64,000 bases of DNA from DASUPK01 sp963819715 (GTDB lineage: Bacteria > Actinomycetota > Thermoleophilia > Solirubrobacterales > 70-9), in assembly GCA_963819715.1 (NCBI GenBank), contig CAWFXE010000002.1:124001-188000 (forward strand). Direction: 5' to 3'. Within the stretch, counting starts at the first letter, position 1; each line of letters opens with the position of its first letter. The notes below the pieces were generated by a model, which did not search any database, was not told the origin of the DNA, and worked only from the letters and a program-made list of their open reading frames with translations. The translations under genes and the position numbers were made by a program. Below, piece after piece: positions 10,797-18,966 of this stretch.

Positions 10797-12275
10797 CTAG
10801 TACCGGTAGTGGTCGCTCTTGTACGGGCCCTCGACCGGCACGCCGATGTAGGAGGCCTGCTCGGGCCGCAGCTCGGTGAGCTCGACGCCGAGTGCGTCCA
10901 GGTGGAGGCGGGCGACCTTCTCGTCCAGGTGCTTCGGCAGCACGTGGACCTCCTTGCCGTACGCCTCGGCCTTGCCGAAGAGCTCGATCTGAGCGATCAC
11001 CTGGTTGGTGAACGAGTTCGACATCACGAAGCTCGGGTGGCCGGTCGCGTTGCCGAGGTTCAGCAGGCGGCCCTCCGAGAGCACGATGATCGAGTGCCCG
11101 TCGGGAAAGCGCCACTCGTCGACCTGCGGCTTGATCTCGATCCGCTCGATGCCATCGACCTTCTCCAGCCCGGCCATGTCTATCTCGTTGTCGAAGTGGC
11201 CGATGTTGCCGACGATCGCCTGGTGCTTCATCGCCGCCATGTGGTCGACGTTGATCACGTCCTTGTTGCCGGTCGCGCTGACGAAGACGTCAGCCTCGCC
11301 GAGAACGCTTTCGAGCGCCCGGACCTCATAGCCCTGCATCGCGGCCTGGAGGGCGCAGATCGGGTCGATCTCGGTGACGATCACGCGGGCGCCCTGGCCT
11401 CGCAGCGACTCCGCGCAGCCCTTGCCGACGTCGCCGAAGCCGCAGATGACGGCGGTCTTGCCGCCGATCATCACGTCGGTGGCGCGGTTGATGCCGTCGA
11501 TCAGGGAGTGGCGGCAGCCGTAGATGTTGTCGAACTTCGACTTAGTGACCGAGTCGTTGACGTTGATCGCCGGGAAGAGCAGCGTGCCGGCGGCCTGGCG
11601 CTCGTAGAGGCGGACGACGCCGGTGGTGGTCTCCTCGGTGACGCCCTTGATCCCCTTGGCCATCTCGGTGAATCGCTGCGGCTCGGCCTTGAGGCTCTCG
11701 GCCAGGATGCTGAGGATCACCTTCTCCTCCTCGGAGGAGGCGGTTTCGGGATCGGGGACCTCCCCCGCGGCCTCGTACTCCGTGCCAAGGTGGACGAGGA
11801 GCGTGGCGTCTCCGCCGTCGTCGAGCAGCATGTTGCAGCCGGTCTCGCCGTTGGCGCCTGGCTCGGGCCAGGTCAGGGCGTGGCCGGTGCACCACCAGTA
11901 CTCCACCAGCGTCTCGCCCTTCCAGGCGAACACCGGGACGCCCTTTGGATCGTCGTGCGTGCCGTCGGGGCCGACCACCACCGCGGCGGCGGCATGGTCC
12001 TGCGTCGAGAAGATGTTGCAGCTCGCCCAGCGAACCTCGGCGCCGAGCGCGACGAGCGTCTCGATCAGCACCGCGGTCTGGATCGTCATGTGAAGCGAGC
12101 CGGTGACCCGGGCGCCCTTCAGCGGCTTCGACTCGCCGAACTCCTCGCGTGTCGCCATCAGGCCGGGCATCTCGTGCTCGGCGAGCCGGATCTCCTTGCG
12201 GCCGAACTCGGCCAGGGAGAGGTCGGCGACCTTGAAGTCGAGGCCTTCGGTGGTCGGAGCGGTGGCGGTGCTCAT
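10797..12275 (-). CDS. ahcY: Adenosylhomocysteinase
   Basis: S-adenosylhomocysteine hydrolase (492 aa) reversibly splits SAH to adenosine and homocysteine, relieving product inhibition of methyltransferases. It shows LKGARVTGSLHMTIQTAVLI, SCNIFSTQDHAAAA, the NAD-binding GKTAVICGFGDVGKGCAESL and the C-terminal KSDHYRY expected of the family. The start ATG 12275 (MSTATAPTTEGLDFK) is preceded by CAGGAGAC. The 59-nt gap to the divergent arfB is too short for a typical SAH riboswitch, and I see no such fold. Confidence 0.96.
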   Translation of the reverse strand: MSTATAPTTEGLDFKVADLSLAEFGRKEIRLAEHEMPGLMATREEFGESKPLKGARVTGSLHMTIQTAVLIETLVALGAEVRWASCNIFSTQDHAAAAVVVGPDGTHDDPKGVPVFAWKGETLVEYWWCTGHALTWPEPGANGETGCNMLLDDGGDATLLVHLGTEYEAAGEVPDPETASSEEEKVILSILAESLKAEPQRFTEMAKGIKGVTEETTTGVVRLYERQAAGTLLFPAINVNDSVTKSKFDNIYGCRHSLIDGINRATDVMIGGKTAVICGFGDVGKGCAESLRGQGARVIVTEIDPICALQAAMQGYEVRALESVLGEADVFVSATGNKDVINVDHMAAMKHQAIVGNIGHFDNEIDMAGLEKVDGIERIEIKPQVDEWRFPDGHSIIVLSEGRLLNLGNATGHPSFVMSNSFTNQVIAQIELFGKAEAYGKEVHVLPKHLDEKVARLHLDALGVELTELRPEQASYIGVPVEGPYKSDHYRY

Positions 12276-12334
12276 GCGGTTGGCGGTCTCCTGATTCGAG
12301 GTTTTGACGAGGGACGAGGTTACGTTATGCGTCC

Positions 12335-12745
12335 ATGGAGGACGCCATTCGGGTCGCAGAGGGTACGGAGATTCCACTCGACGAGATCGAGTTCCGCGCG
12401 AGTCGCTCATCCGGGCCCGGTGGCCAGCACGCGAACGTCACCGCATCGAGGATCGAGGCCGTATTCGACGTCGAGGCGTCCGAGACGTTGAGCGGCTCGC
12501 AGAAGAGTCTTCTGCGCCGCAAGCTCGGCGATCGAGTCACCGCGGTCGCGCAGGATGCCCGCAGCCAGGCGCGCAATCGCGAGCTCGCGCTCGAGCGCCT
12601 GCGCGAGAAGCTCGAGGCGGGCCTGCGGCGGCCGAAGCCCCGGCGCCCGACCAAGCCCACGCGTGCCGCACGGGAGCGCCGCCTGGACCAGAAGCGCCAG
12701 ACATCGCAGCGGAAGGCGCAGCGCCGCCCGCCGAGCGACTACTAG
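12335..12745 (+). CDS. arfB: ArfB/YaeJ-type ribosome rescue peptidyl-tRNA hydrolase
   Basis: 136 aa. An RF-like GGQ domain (RASRSSGPGGQHANVTASRIE, GGQ near residue 29) is followed by a basic, unstructured tail (RPKPRRPTKPTRAARERRL...KAQRRPP) that in ArfB/ICT1 enters the empty mRNA channel of stalled ribosomes. It lacks the stop-codon recognition domain of true release factors. It is divergent from ahcY and convergent with the reductase gene (4-nt overlap at the stops). Confidence 0.93.
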   Translation: MEDAIRVAEGTEIPLDEIEFRASRSSGPGGQHANVTASRIEAVFDVEASETLSGSQKSLLRRKLGDRVTAVAQDARSQARNRELALERLREKLEAGLRRPKPRRPTKPTRAARERRLDQKRQTSQRKAQRRPPSDY

Positions 12746-14421
12746 CCGCTGACGAGCGGCTTCGCGTCTGCTTCCCTCAGAAACTGGTGCACGAACGCGA
12801 TCGCCATGCTCCCCTCGCCGACGGCCGACGCGACCCGCTTGACCGGGCCGGACCGGACATCTCCGCAGGCGAAGATCCCGGACGCGCTGGTCTCGAGCAG
12901 GTAGGGGTCGCGGTCGAGCTCCCAGCGCCCGGCGGCGTTCACCGCGGAGCCGGTGAGCACGAAACGATGGTCGTCCAGGGCGATCTCCTGCGGCAGCCAG
13001 CCCGTTTCGGCATCCGCCCCGATGAAGATGAAGACCCCGCCCGACTCCAATCGGGTCGTCTCACCCGTCTCCTTGTTGTGAACCTCGATCGCCTCGAGCG
13101 AGTCCTCGCCGTGGGCGGCGACGGCCTCGGTGCGGGTGAGCACCTCGATGTTCGACCGGGCGGCGAGCTGGTCTGAGAGGTAGTTGGACATGCTCTTCCC
13201 GATCCCGTCACCCCGGGCGAGGATGGTCACGCTGCGCGCGTGGTTGGAGAAGAACATCGCCGCCTGGCCGGCTGAGTTCCCGGCGCCGATGATCTGCACG
13301 TCCAGGCCGTGCGAGCCCGGCGCCTCGCTCCGCGCCGCACCGTAGAAGATGCCCTTGCCGGCGAGGCGATCAAATCCCTCGATTTCGAGCTGTCGCCAGG
13401 AGACCCCGCAGGCGAGGATGATCGTCCGGGCCTGGAGGACGTCCCCGCCGTCGAGGTGCACCTGATTCGTCGCCGGATCGAGCTTCGTGATGGTGCGGGT
13501 CACCAGGATCTCCGCGCCCAACCTGCGGGCCTGCTGAAGGGCGCGGCTCGCCAGCTCGTCGCCTGACACTCCCGACGGGAAGCCGAGGTAGTTCTCGATC
13601 CTCGACGAGGTGCCCGCCTGCCCACCCGGCGCCTCGCGCTCGATGACGATCGTGCGCAGGCCCTCCGAGGCCCCGTAGACGGCCGCGGCGAGGCCCGAGG
13701 GGCCGGCGCCGACGATCACGGTGTCGTACTCCGCCGAGGCCGGCTCGGTGCTCAAACCGAGCAACTCGGCCACCCGGCGGAGCTGAGGCCGCGCCACCGT
13801 CTTGCCGTTGATCACTCGAATCACGGGCAGGTCCTCGTCATCGGGCAGCGGCCCACCCCACTGATCGGCGGCATTCGGCGCGTCGACGGCGATCCACTCG
13901 AAGCTGATCTGGTTGCGGTCGAGGAAGTGCCGCAACTCGGTGCACGTGGGGTCCCACCGGTGCCCGACGACGATCGCCCGAGGCGGGTGCCGCTCGGCGG
14001 CGAGCGCCTGGAGGCCGCCGGCTCCGCCGATCCGGGTCCTCGAGAGCGTTCCGAGCTCCTCGGCGATCTCAGGATGGACCGCCGCGACGGCGTGATAGTC
14101 CGGCGGCTCGATCCGCAACACGCGGGACTGCTCCGCCGCCCGGAACCCCACGGGAAACACCGTCCCGAGCACGATCGGGACCTCTCCGAAGACGTCCCCG
14201 TGGTGACGCTCTCCGACGACCCTCTCGATCCCGTCGACGGACTTGACCGGCTCGATCAGCCCGTCGAGCACGGCGAAGAGCGCACGGTCGTCACCCGCAT
14301 TGGCGGCGTACTCCCCAGGCGCGAGGCTGAGGTCGGCAGACACACGGGCAAGCCTCTCGCGGGCTTCCGGTTCGAGAGTCGAGAACACGGTGACCGCCGC
14401 GATGTCATCCGCTGTCACCAC
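12742..14421 (-). CDS. Cyclic nucleotide-binding / glutaredoxin-like / thioredoxin-reductase fusion
   Basis: 559 aa in three parts. Residues about 1-140 are a cNMP-binding-like beta roll (FSTLEPEARERLARV...GDVFGEVPIVLG). Residues about 145-225 are a glutaredoxin-like fold without a CxxC pair (AIVVGHRWDPTCTELRHFLDR). Residues about 232-559 are an FAD/NAD(P)H oxidoreductase (DTVIVGAGPSGLAAAVYGASEG; VQIIGAGNSAGQAA; GIFACGDVRSG). The CxxC redox pair of thioredoxin reductase is absent (ILACGVSWRQL instead), so electron transfer must differ. Start is one of two tandem GTG codons (14421/14418). Physiological partner unknown. Confidence 0.85.
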   Translation of the reverse strand: MVTADDIAAVTVFSTLEPEARERLARVSADLSLAPGEYAANAGDDRALFAVLDGLIEPVKSVDGIERVVGERHHGDVFGEVPIVLGTVFPVGFRAAEQSRVLRIEPPDYHAVAAVHPEIAEELGTLSRTRIGGAGGLQALAAERHPPRAIVVGHRWDPTCTELRHFLDRNQISFEWIAVDAPNAADQWGGPLPDDEDLPVIRVINGKTVARPQLRRVAELLGLSTEPASAEYDTVIVGAGPSGLAAAVYGASEGLRTIVIEREAPGGQAGTSSRIENYLGFPSGVSGDELASRALQQARRLGAEILVTRTITKLDPATNQVHLDGGDVLQARTIILACGVSWRQLEIEGFDRLAGKGIFYGAARSEAPGSHGLDVQIIGAGNSAGQAAMFFSNHARSVTILARGDGIGKSMSNYLSDQLAARSNIEVLTRTEAVAAHGEDSLEAIEVHNKETGETTRLESGGVFIFIGADAETGWLPQEIALDDHRFVLTGSAVNAAGRWELDRDPYLLETSASGIFACGDVRSGPVKRVASAVGEGSMAIAFVHQFLREADAKPLVSG

Positions 14422-14442
14422 GGCCCGCTGATCGTGTCAGGT

Positions 14443-15633
14443 TTAGGTGGGCTTGCGGTAGACGGTCACGACAGCTGCGCCGCCGAGCCCGATGTTGTGC
14501 TGGAGGGCCAGGTCCGCGCCGTCGACCTGGCGCCGGTCGGCTTGGCCGCGCAGCTGCCAGTTGAGCTCGGCGCATTGCGCCAGGCCGGTGGCGCCCAGCG
14601 GGTGGCCCTTGGAGATCAGGCCTCCGGACGGGTTGACCACGGGTCCGTCGCCGCCGTAGGTGGTCGCCTCTGCCTCGACGAGCTTGTGCCCCTCCCCCTC
14701 CTCCGCGAGCCCGAGTGCCTCGTAGGTAATGAGCTCGTTGGCCGAGAAGCAGTCGTGCAGCTCCACGACATCCACCTCGTCGATGCCCGCCTCTGCCTCG
14801 GCGAGAGCCTGCTCGCCGGCCGTGCGGGTCATATCGGCGCCGACGACGTTGATCGATGAGTGGCTGTCGAAGGTGCTCGTGAGGTCCGTGACCATCGACT
14901 GGCCGGCGATCTCGATCGCCTGATCCCAGAGATTGTGCTCGTCGACGAAGGCCTCGGAGGCGACGACGGCGGCCGCGCTCCCGTCGCTGGTCGGGGAGCA
15001 CTGCAGCTTGGTCAGCGGGGCGTAGATCTCCTTGGCCGACTTGATGTCGTCGAGGGAGTACTCATCCTGGAACTGGGCGTAGGGGTTGTCGACCGAGTGC
15101 TTGTGGTTCTTCCAGCCGATCCAGGCGAAGTGGTCGGGCTCGGAGCCGTAGCGCTCCATGTGCTCGCGTCCGGCGGCGCCGAACATCTGCGGGGCCGGCG
15201 GGGCGTCCTCCCATGGGCGCAGCTCGAGCAGGGCCTCCGCGTGCTTGTCGATCGGGTTGACGCGGTCGGTGTACTTCACGCCGAGCGAGCCGAGCTCCAT
15301 CTTCTCGAAGCCGAGCGCGAACGCGCACTCGGCGAGGCCACCCTTGACCGCCTGGCGGGCCATGTAGAGAGCGCTGGATCCGGTGGAGCAGTTGTTGTTC
15401 ACGTTGACGATCGGGATCCCGGTCAGGCCGAGGCCGTAGACGGCACGCTGGCCCGCGGTGGAGTCGCCGTAGCAGTAGCCGACGAAGGCCTGCTCGACCT
15501 TGTCGTAGTCGACGCCCGCGTCATCGAGCGCCAGCCGGCCGGCTTCCTTAGCCCAGTCGGGATAGTCACCCTCCTTCGTCCCGGGCTTGTCGAACTTGGT
15601 CATGCCGACTCCGACTACGAACGTGCGGTTCAT
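14443..15633 (-). CDS. Thiolase-superfamily protein (SCP-x / acetyl-CoA acetyltransferase type)
   Basis: 396 aa. Active-site cysteine in NNNCSTGSSALYMA (Cys82), then ELHDCFSANE (His293) and SKGHPLGATG (His344), the pattern of SCP-x-type thiolases that cleave or form 3-oxoacyl-CoAs, including branched and sterol side-chain substrates. Full length for the single-domain family, with no SCP2 domain attached. Its start overlaps the stop of the PGI/PMI gene (ATGA), so it is translationally coupled to a sugar gene despite the unrelated function. Lipid or sterol degradation is an inference. Confidence 0.87.
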   Translation of the reverse strand: MNRTFVVGVGMTKFDKPGTKEGDYPDWAKEAGRLALDDAGVDYDKVEQAFVGYCYGDSTAGQRAVYGLGLTGIPIVNVNNNCSTGSSALYMARQAVKGGLAECAFALGFEKMELGSLGVKYTDRVNPIDKHAEALLELRPWEDAPPAPQMFGAAGREHMERYGSEPDHFAWIGWKNHKHSVDNPYAQFQDEYSLDDIKSAKEIYAPLTKLQCSPTSDGSAAAVVASEAFVDEHNLWDQAIEIAGQSMVTDLTSTFDSHSSINVVGADMTRTAGEQALAEAEAGIDEVDVVELHDCFSANELITYEALGLAEEGEGHKLVEAEATTYGGDGPVVNPSGGLISKGHPLGATGLAQCAELNWQLRGQADRRQVDGADLALQHNIGLGGAAVVTVYRKPT

Positions 15634-16619
15634 CCGGCCTCCTCTGAAGGTCGCCCCATCTCTTTCTTGAATCCTTCCAGGACGTCGACCGCCAGGGGGT
15701 CGACGCCGCGAGCGTTGGCGAGCTCGATCGCGACCAGGTCACCGAGCATCACCGAGTGCAACAGGCGGTCTGTGCGGGTCTCGCCCTCCGTCTCCAGGCT
15801 GATCACCGCCGCGGCGTAGGGCTCGATCGCCTTCGCGGTCAGCTCGAAGCGCTTGCGCTCGCGCGGGTGCTGGTCGCTGTCGGCGAGGAAGATCGCGGCG
15901 AAGCGGCCATCCGCTCCGGACCAGCCCTCGATCTCGTTGTGGTCGGCCTCGGGCAGCACCGCGGAGTAGGCCGGGGTCTTCGCGTTCTCGTTGATCTGGC
16001 ACTTCCAGCGGTAGGCGACCGGAGCGGTGAGGTCGCTGCCGTGGATCACCGGGGTCGCTTCGCCGATCTCCGCGGCAAGCTCGCGCGCCTGCGCCTGCGC
16101 CGCCTCGAATGAGTTGCCCAGGTGGGACGCGGCGGTATCGATCTCCGTGTGGATCCGCGGCCCCGCCAGCGCCAGAGCCGCCAGCTCCGCCGCGACGCAG
16201 AACATGTATCCGACCGCCGCCCGCGGCTGGAGCCCGGACGGCAGGCCGATCACCGGGACGTCGTCGGCGCGGGCGGCCTCGGCCAGCTCGCCCCCGGTCG
16301 TGGCGACGAGGCGCTTGGCCCCGAGGGCCTCGGCCGCCGCGTAACAGGCGAGCGTCTCCTCGGTGTTGCCCGAGTAGCTCGAGCAGAGGACCGCCGAGCC
16401 GGCCGGGGCCCAGGGCGGGAGCTCGTAGCCGCGGGCGACGGCCATCGGCTTCGTCAGCCTGTCCCAGAGCGCCGCGACCGCCAGGTCGCCGCCGATCCCG
16501 GAGCCGCCCATGCCGCAGAAGAATGCCGCCGGGGCCTCCATCGTCGCGGCGCGCGCCGTCTCGATCCGCCAGAGCGCGTCGCGCAGGTGATCCGGCATCG
16601 CGCGGACCGCGTCGAGCAT
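15630..16619 (-). CDS. Bifunctional phosphoglucose/phosphomannose isomerase
   Basis: 329 aa, family length about 330-350. The SIS-type sugar phosphate fold shows FFCGMGGSGIGGDLAVAAL, LCSSYSGNTEETLACYAAAE (phosphosugar loop) and C-terminal DLVAIELANARGVDPLAVDVLEGFKK. It interconverts glucose-6-P or mannose-6-P with fructose-6-P and feeds mannose nucleotide synthesis, fitting the adjacent nucleotidyltransferase. ATG 16619 is chosen because GGCGGGG lies just upstream and the preceding gene ends 17 nt before. Confidence 0.88.
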   Translation of the reverse strand: MLDAVRAMPDHLRDALWRIETARAATMEAPAAFFCGMGGSGIGGDLAVAALWDRLTKPMAVARGYELPPWAPAGSAVLCSSYSGNTEETLACYAAAEALGAKRLVATTGGELAEAARADDVPVIGLPSGLQPRAAVGYMFCVAAELAALALAGPRIHTEIDTAASHLGNSFEAAQAQARELAAEIGEATPVIHGSDLTAPVAYRWKCQINENAKTPAYSAVLPEADHNEIEGWSGADGRFAAIFLADSDQHPRERKRFELTAKAIEPYAAAVISLETEGETRTDRLLHSVMLGDLVAIELANARGVDPLAVDVLEGFKKEMGRPSEEAG

Positions 16620-16636
16620 GTCCCCGCCGATGACGT

Positions 16637-17620
16637 TCAAGGCGCCGGTGCCCCCTCCACCACATCGCCCTCGCCGATCACGTCGCCGTCGAGCTCGATC
16701 CCACCCCCAACGGTGACGCCGGCGCTGAGAATGCTGTTCCTGACGGAGGCGCCCTCCTCGACCGCGCACCCGTCGAGCAGGACGGAGCGCTCGATCACGG
16801 CGCCGTCACCGATGCGTGACTCGTTGCCGATCACACACGGCATGCGCAGCTCCGCGCCCTCCGCGATCTGGCACCCCTCCCCCACCATCTTCGGCTCGGC
16901 GAAGTCCCCGTGGGCGGTCTCGACCCGCCCCTCGAGGATGTCCCAGTTCGCCTCCAGGAAGCGATCCGGGGTACCGATGTCGATCCAGTAACCCTCCTGT
17001 CGGCTCCCGTACAGGCCGTTGCCGATCAGCTTGGGGAAGACCTCGCGCTCGATTGAGACGTTCTGATCCGGGGGAATCTCGTCGAGGACAGAGCGCTCGA
17101 GCAGGTAGGCGCCCGCATTGATCTCATCGGTGTCGATCTCATCGGGTTCCGGCTTCTCGAGGAACTCTGTGATCTCGCCGTCTTCGTGGCGGTGGACCAG
17201 GCCGTAACCGGTCGGGTCCTTCACGGGATAGAGGGCGATCGTCGCGCGGGCGCCGGTGCGCTCGTGCTGCTCGATCTGGGCTGTGAGGTCGAGATCGCAG
17301 AGGACGTCCCCGTTCAGCACGAAGAAGCGGTCGCCGAGCATGTCGTCGGCGAACCGGATCGCCCCTGCGGTGCCACGCGCGTCGGGCTCCTCCGCGAAGC
17401 GGATCCGGACGCCCGGCTCGAGCTCGTTGAGGCTCTTCCTCATTCCCTCGGCGAGGTGCCCGCACGAGACGATCACGTCGTCCACGCCGTGGCGGGCGAG
17501 CCAGTCGATCACGTATGCGATGTGAGGACGGCCGGCCAGCGGCAGCACCGGCTTCGCGACCGTGTAGGTGAGGGGCCGCAGGCGAGTGCCCTCGCCCCCG
17601 GCCAGGATCAACGCCTGCAA
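16637..17620 (-). CDS. NDP-sugar pyrophosphorylase (mannose-1-P guanylyltransferase-like)
   Basis: 327 aa. N-terminal nucleotidyltransferase (MQALILAGGEGTRLRPLTYT; FFVLNGDVLCDLDLT; EFLEKPEPDEI; GYWIDIGTPDRFLEAN) followed by a left-handed beta-helix with hexapeptide repeats (GEGCQIAEGAELRMPCVIGN). Makes an activated hexose, likely GDP-mannose given the PGI/PMI next to it; a glucose-1-P thymidylyl- or uridylyltransferase is the alternative. It starts with TTG (17620) directly after the ugd stop, so the two are coupled. The window carries a second such enzyme at 8.4-9.5 kb. Confidence 0.87.
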   Translation of the reverse strand: MQALILAGGEGTRLRPLTYTVAKPVLPLAGRPHIAYVIDWLARHGVDDVIVSCGHLAEGMRKSLNELEPGVRIRFAEEPDARGTAGAIRFADDMLGDRFFVLNGDVLCDLDLTAQIEQHERTGARATIALYPVKDPTGYGLVHRHEDGEITEFLEKPEPDEIDTDEINAGAYLLERSVLDEIPPDQNVSIEREVFPKLIGNGLYGSRQEGYWIDIGTPDRFLEANWDILEGRVETAHGDFAEPKMVGEGCQIAEGAELRMPCVIGNESRIGDGAVIERSVLLDGCAVEEGASVRNSILSAGVTVGGGIELDGDVIGEGDVVEGAPAP

Positions 17621-18955
17621 TTAACGCTTCGCCTCCTCAGCTTCGCTTCCGGGGGCTACGCGAAGACCCTTCACCGGGCTCGGGCGACCGATGGACTCGT
17701 AGGTGATCCCGGCCGAGCGGAGGACATCTCCATCCAGGAAATTGCGCCCATCGACCACGAGCGGGGTGTTCATCCGCTTGGCCACCGCGGTCCAGTCAAG
17801 CTCCGAGAACTCGGGCCACTCAGTGACCAGGACCGCGGCATCGGCGCCGTCGAGGGCATCCATTGCCGAGTCCGCCATCTCCACCCCGGTCATCAGCGGG
17901 GCTGCCACGGCGGCGGCAATGGGGTCGAACGCCACCACCGAGGCCGACTCCCCCTCCAGCCGCGCCGCGAGCACCAGGCTCGAGGCCCCGCGCATGTCAT
18001 CGGTGTCCGGCTTGAACGCGAGTCCGAGGAGCGCGACGCGCTTGCCCACCAGCGAGTCGAGGTGCTTCGAGAGCTTGGCCATGACGCGGCGCTTCTGGAG
18101 CTCGTTCACCTCGATCACCGAGTTGAGGAGCTGGAAGTGGTAGCCGGAGTTGGCGGCGAGCATCTTCAGCGCCGACACGTCTTTCGTGAAACAGGAACCT
18201 CCATATCCGATCCCGGCCTGCAGGAACCGAGATCCGATCCGGTCGTCGAGACCCATGCCCTTGGCCACATCCGTCACGTCGGCGCCGAGCTCCTCGCAGA
18301 CGTTCGCGATCTCGTTGATGAAGGAGATCTTTGTCGCGAGGAAGGCGTTCGAGGCGAGCTTGACCATCTCGGAGCTCGAAAGGTCGGTCCGGACGATCGG
18401 GGCGCCGAGCGGTTCGTAGAGGGCAGCGACGGCGTCGGCCGCCCACTCATCTCCGGAATCGGTGCCGACCAGGACGCGGTCGGGCTCCATGAAGTCCTTG
18501 ATCGCCGTTCCCTCGCGCAGGAACTCGGGACAGGAGACATAGGCGAGATCCGGCTCATCGCGGCGGATCGTCCGACCCGTTCCCACCGGGACGGTGCTCT
18601 TCATGACCAGGGCCTTGCCCTCGGGCTCGCCGATCTCATCCACCGCCTGCTGAACGGCCGAGAGGTCAGCGTCCCCCGACACCGTCGGGGGCGTCTGCAC
18701 GCAGACGAAGATCAGTCGAGCCTCAGCGAGCAGCTCTCCCATGTCCAAGGTGAAGGTGAGCCGCTCGGCGTTTTTCGAGATCAGGTCCGAGAGGCCGGGC
18801 TCGTGGATCGGCACCTCGCCCCGCCGCAAGGACTCGACCTTCTCGGGAACGATCTCCCTGACAACCACCCTGTGCCCGAGCTCGGCGAAGCAGGCGGCGG
18901 TGACCAGCCCGACCCAGCCGGCACCGACGACCCCGATCGGCTCCCTCTCGCGCAC
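17621..18955 (-). CDS. ugd: UDP-glucose 6-dehydrogenase
   Basis: 444 aa NAD-dependent enzyme making UDP-glucuronate for surface polysaccharide. It has Rossmann motif IGVVGAGWVGLVTAACFAELGH at the N-terminus, KSTVPVGTGRT, EFLREGTA, the catalytic cysteine motif GIGYGGSCFTKD and LGLAFKPDTDDMR. GTG 18955 is taken as start because the Rossmann strand follows within seven codons and the LCP gene ends 11 nt upstream; a longer frame only extends into that gene. Confidence 0.93.
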   Translation of the reverse strand: MREREPIGVVGAGWVGLVTAACFAELGHRVVVREIVPEKVESLRRGEVPIHEPGLSDLISKNAERLTFTLDMGELLAEARLIFVCVQTPPTVSGDADLSAVQQAVDEIGEPEGKALVMKSTVPVGTGRTIRRDEPDLAYVSCPEFLREGTAIKDFMEPDRVLVGTDSGDEWAADAVAALYEPLGAPIVRTDLSSSEMVKLASNAFLATKISFINEIANVCEELGADVTDVAKGMGLDDRIGSRFLQAGIGYGGSCFTKDVSALKMLAANSGYHFQLLNSVIEVNELQKRRVMAKLSKHLDSLVGKRVALLGLAFKPDTDDMRGASSLVLAARLEGESASVVAFDPIAAAVAAPLMTGVEMADSAMDALDGADAAVLVTEWPEFSELDWTAVAKRMNTPLVVDGRNFLDGDVLRSAGITYESIGRPSPVKGLRVAPGSEAEEAKR

Positions 18956-18966
18956 GTCGCGTCCGC

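Noticed and set aside
12304..12330. TTGACG plus TTATGC as an arfB promoter
   Set aside because: Spacing of 15 nt and weak -10; not enough support to annotate.
12276..12334. SAH riboswitch upstream of ahcY
   Set aside because: Only 59 nt are available and no conserved SAH-aptamer sequence or fold was seen.
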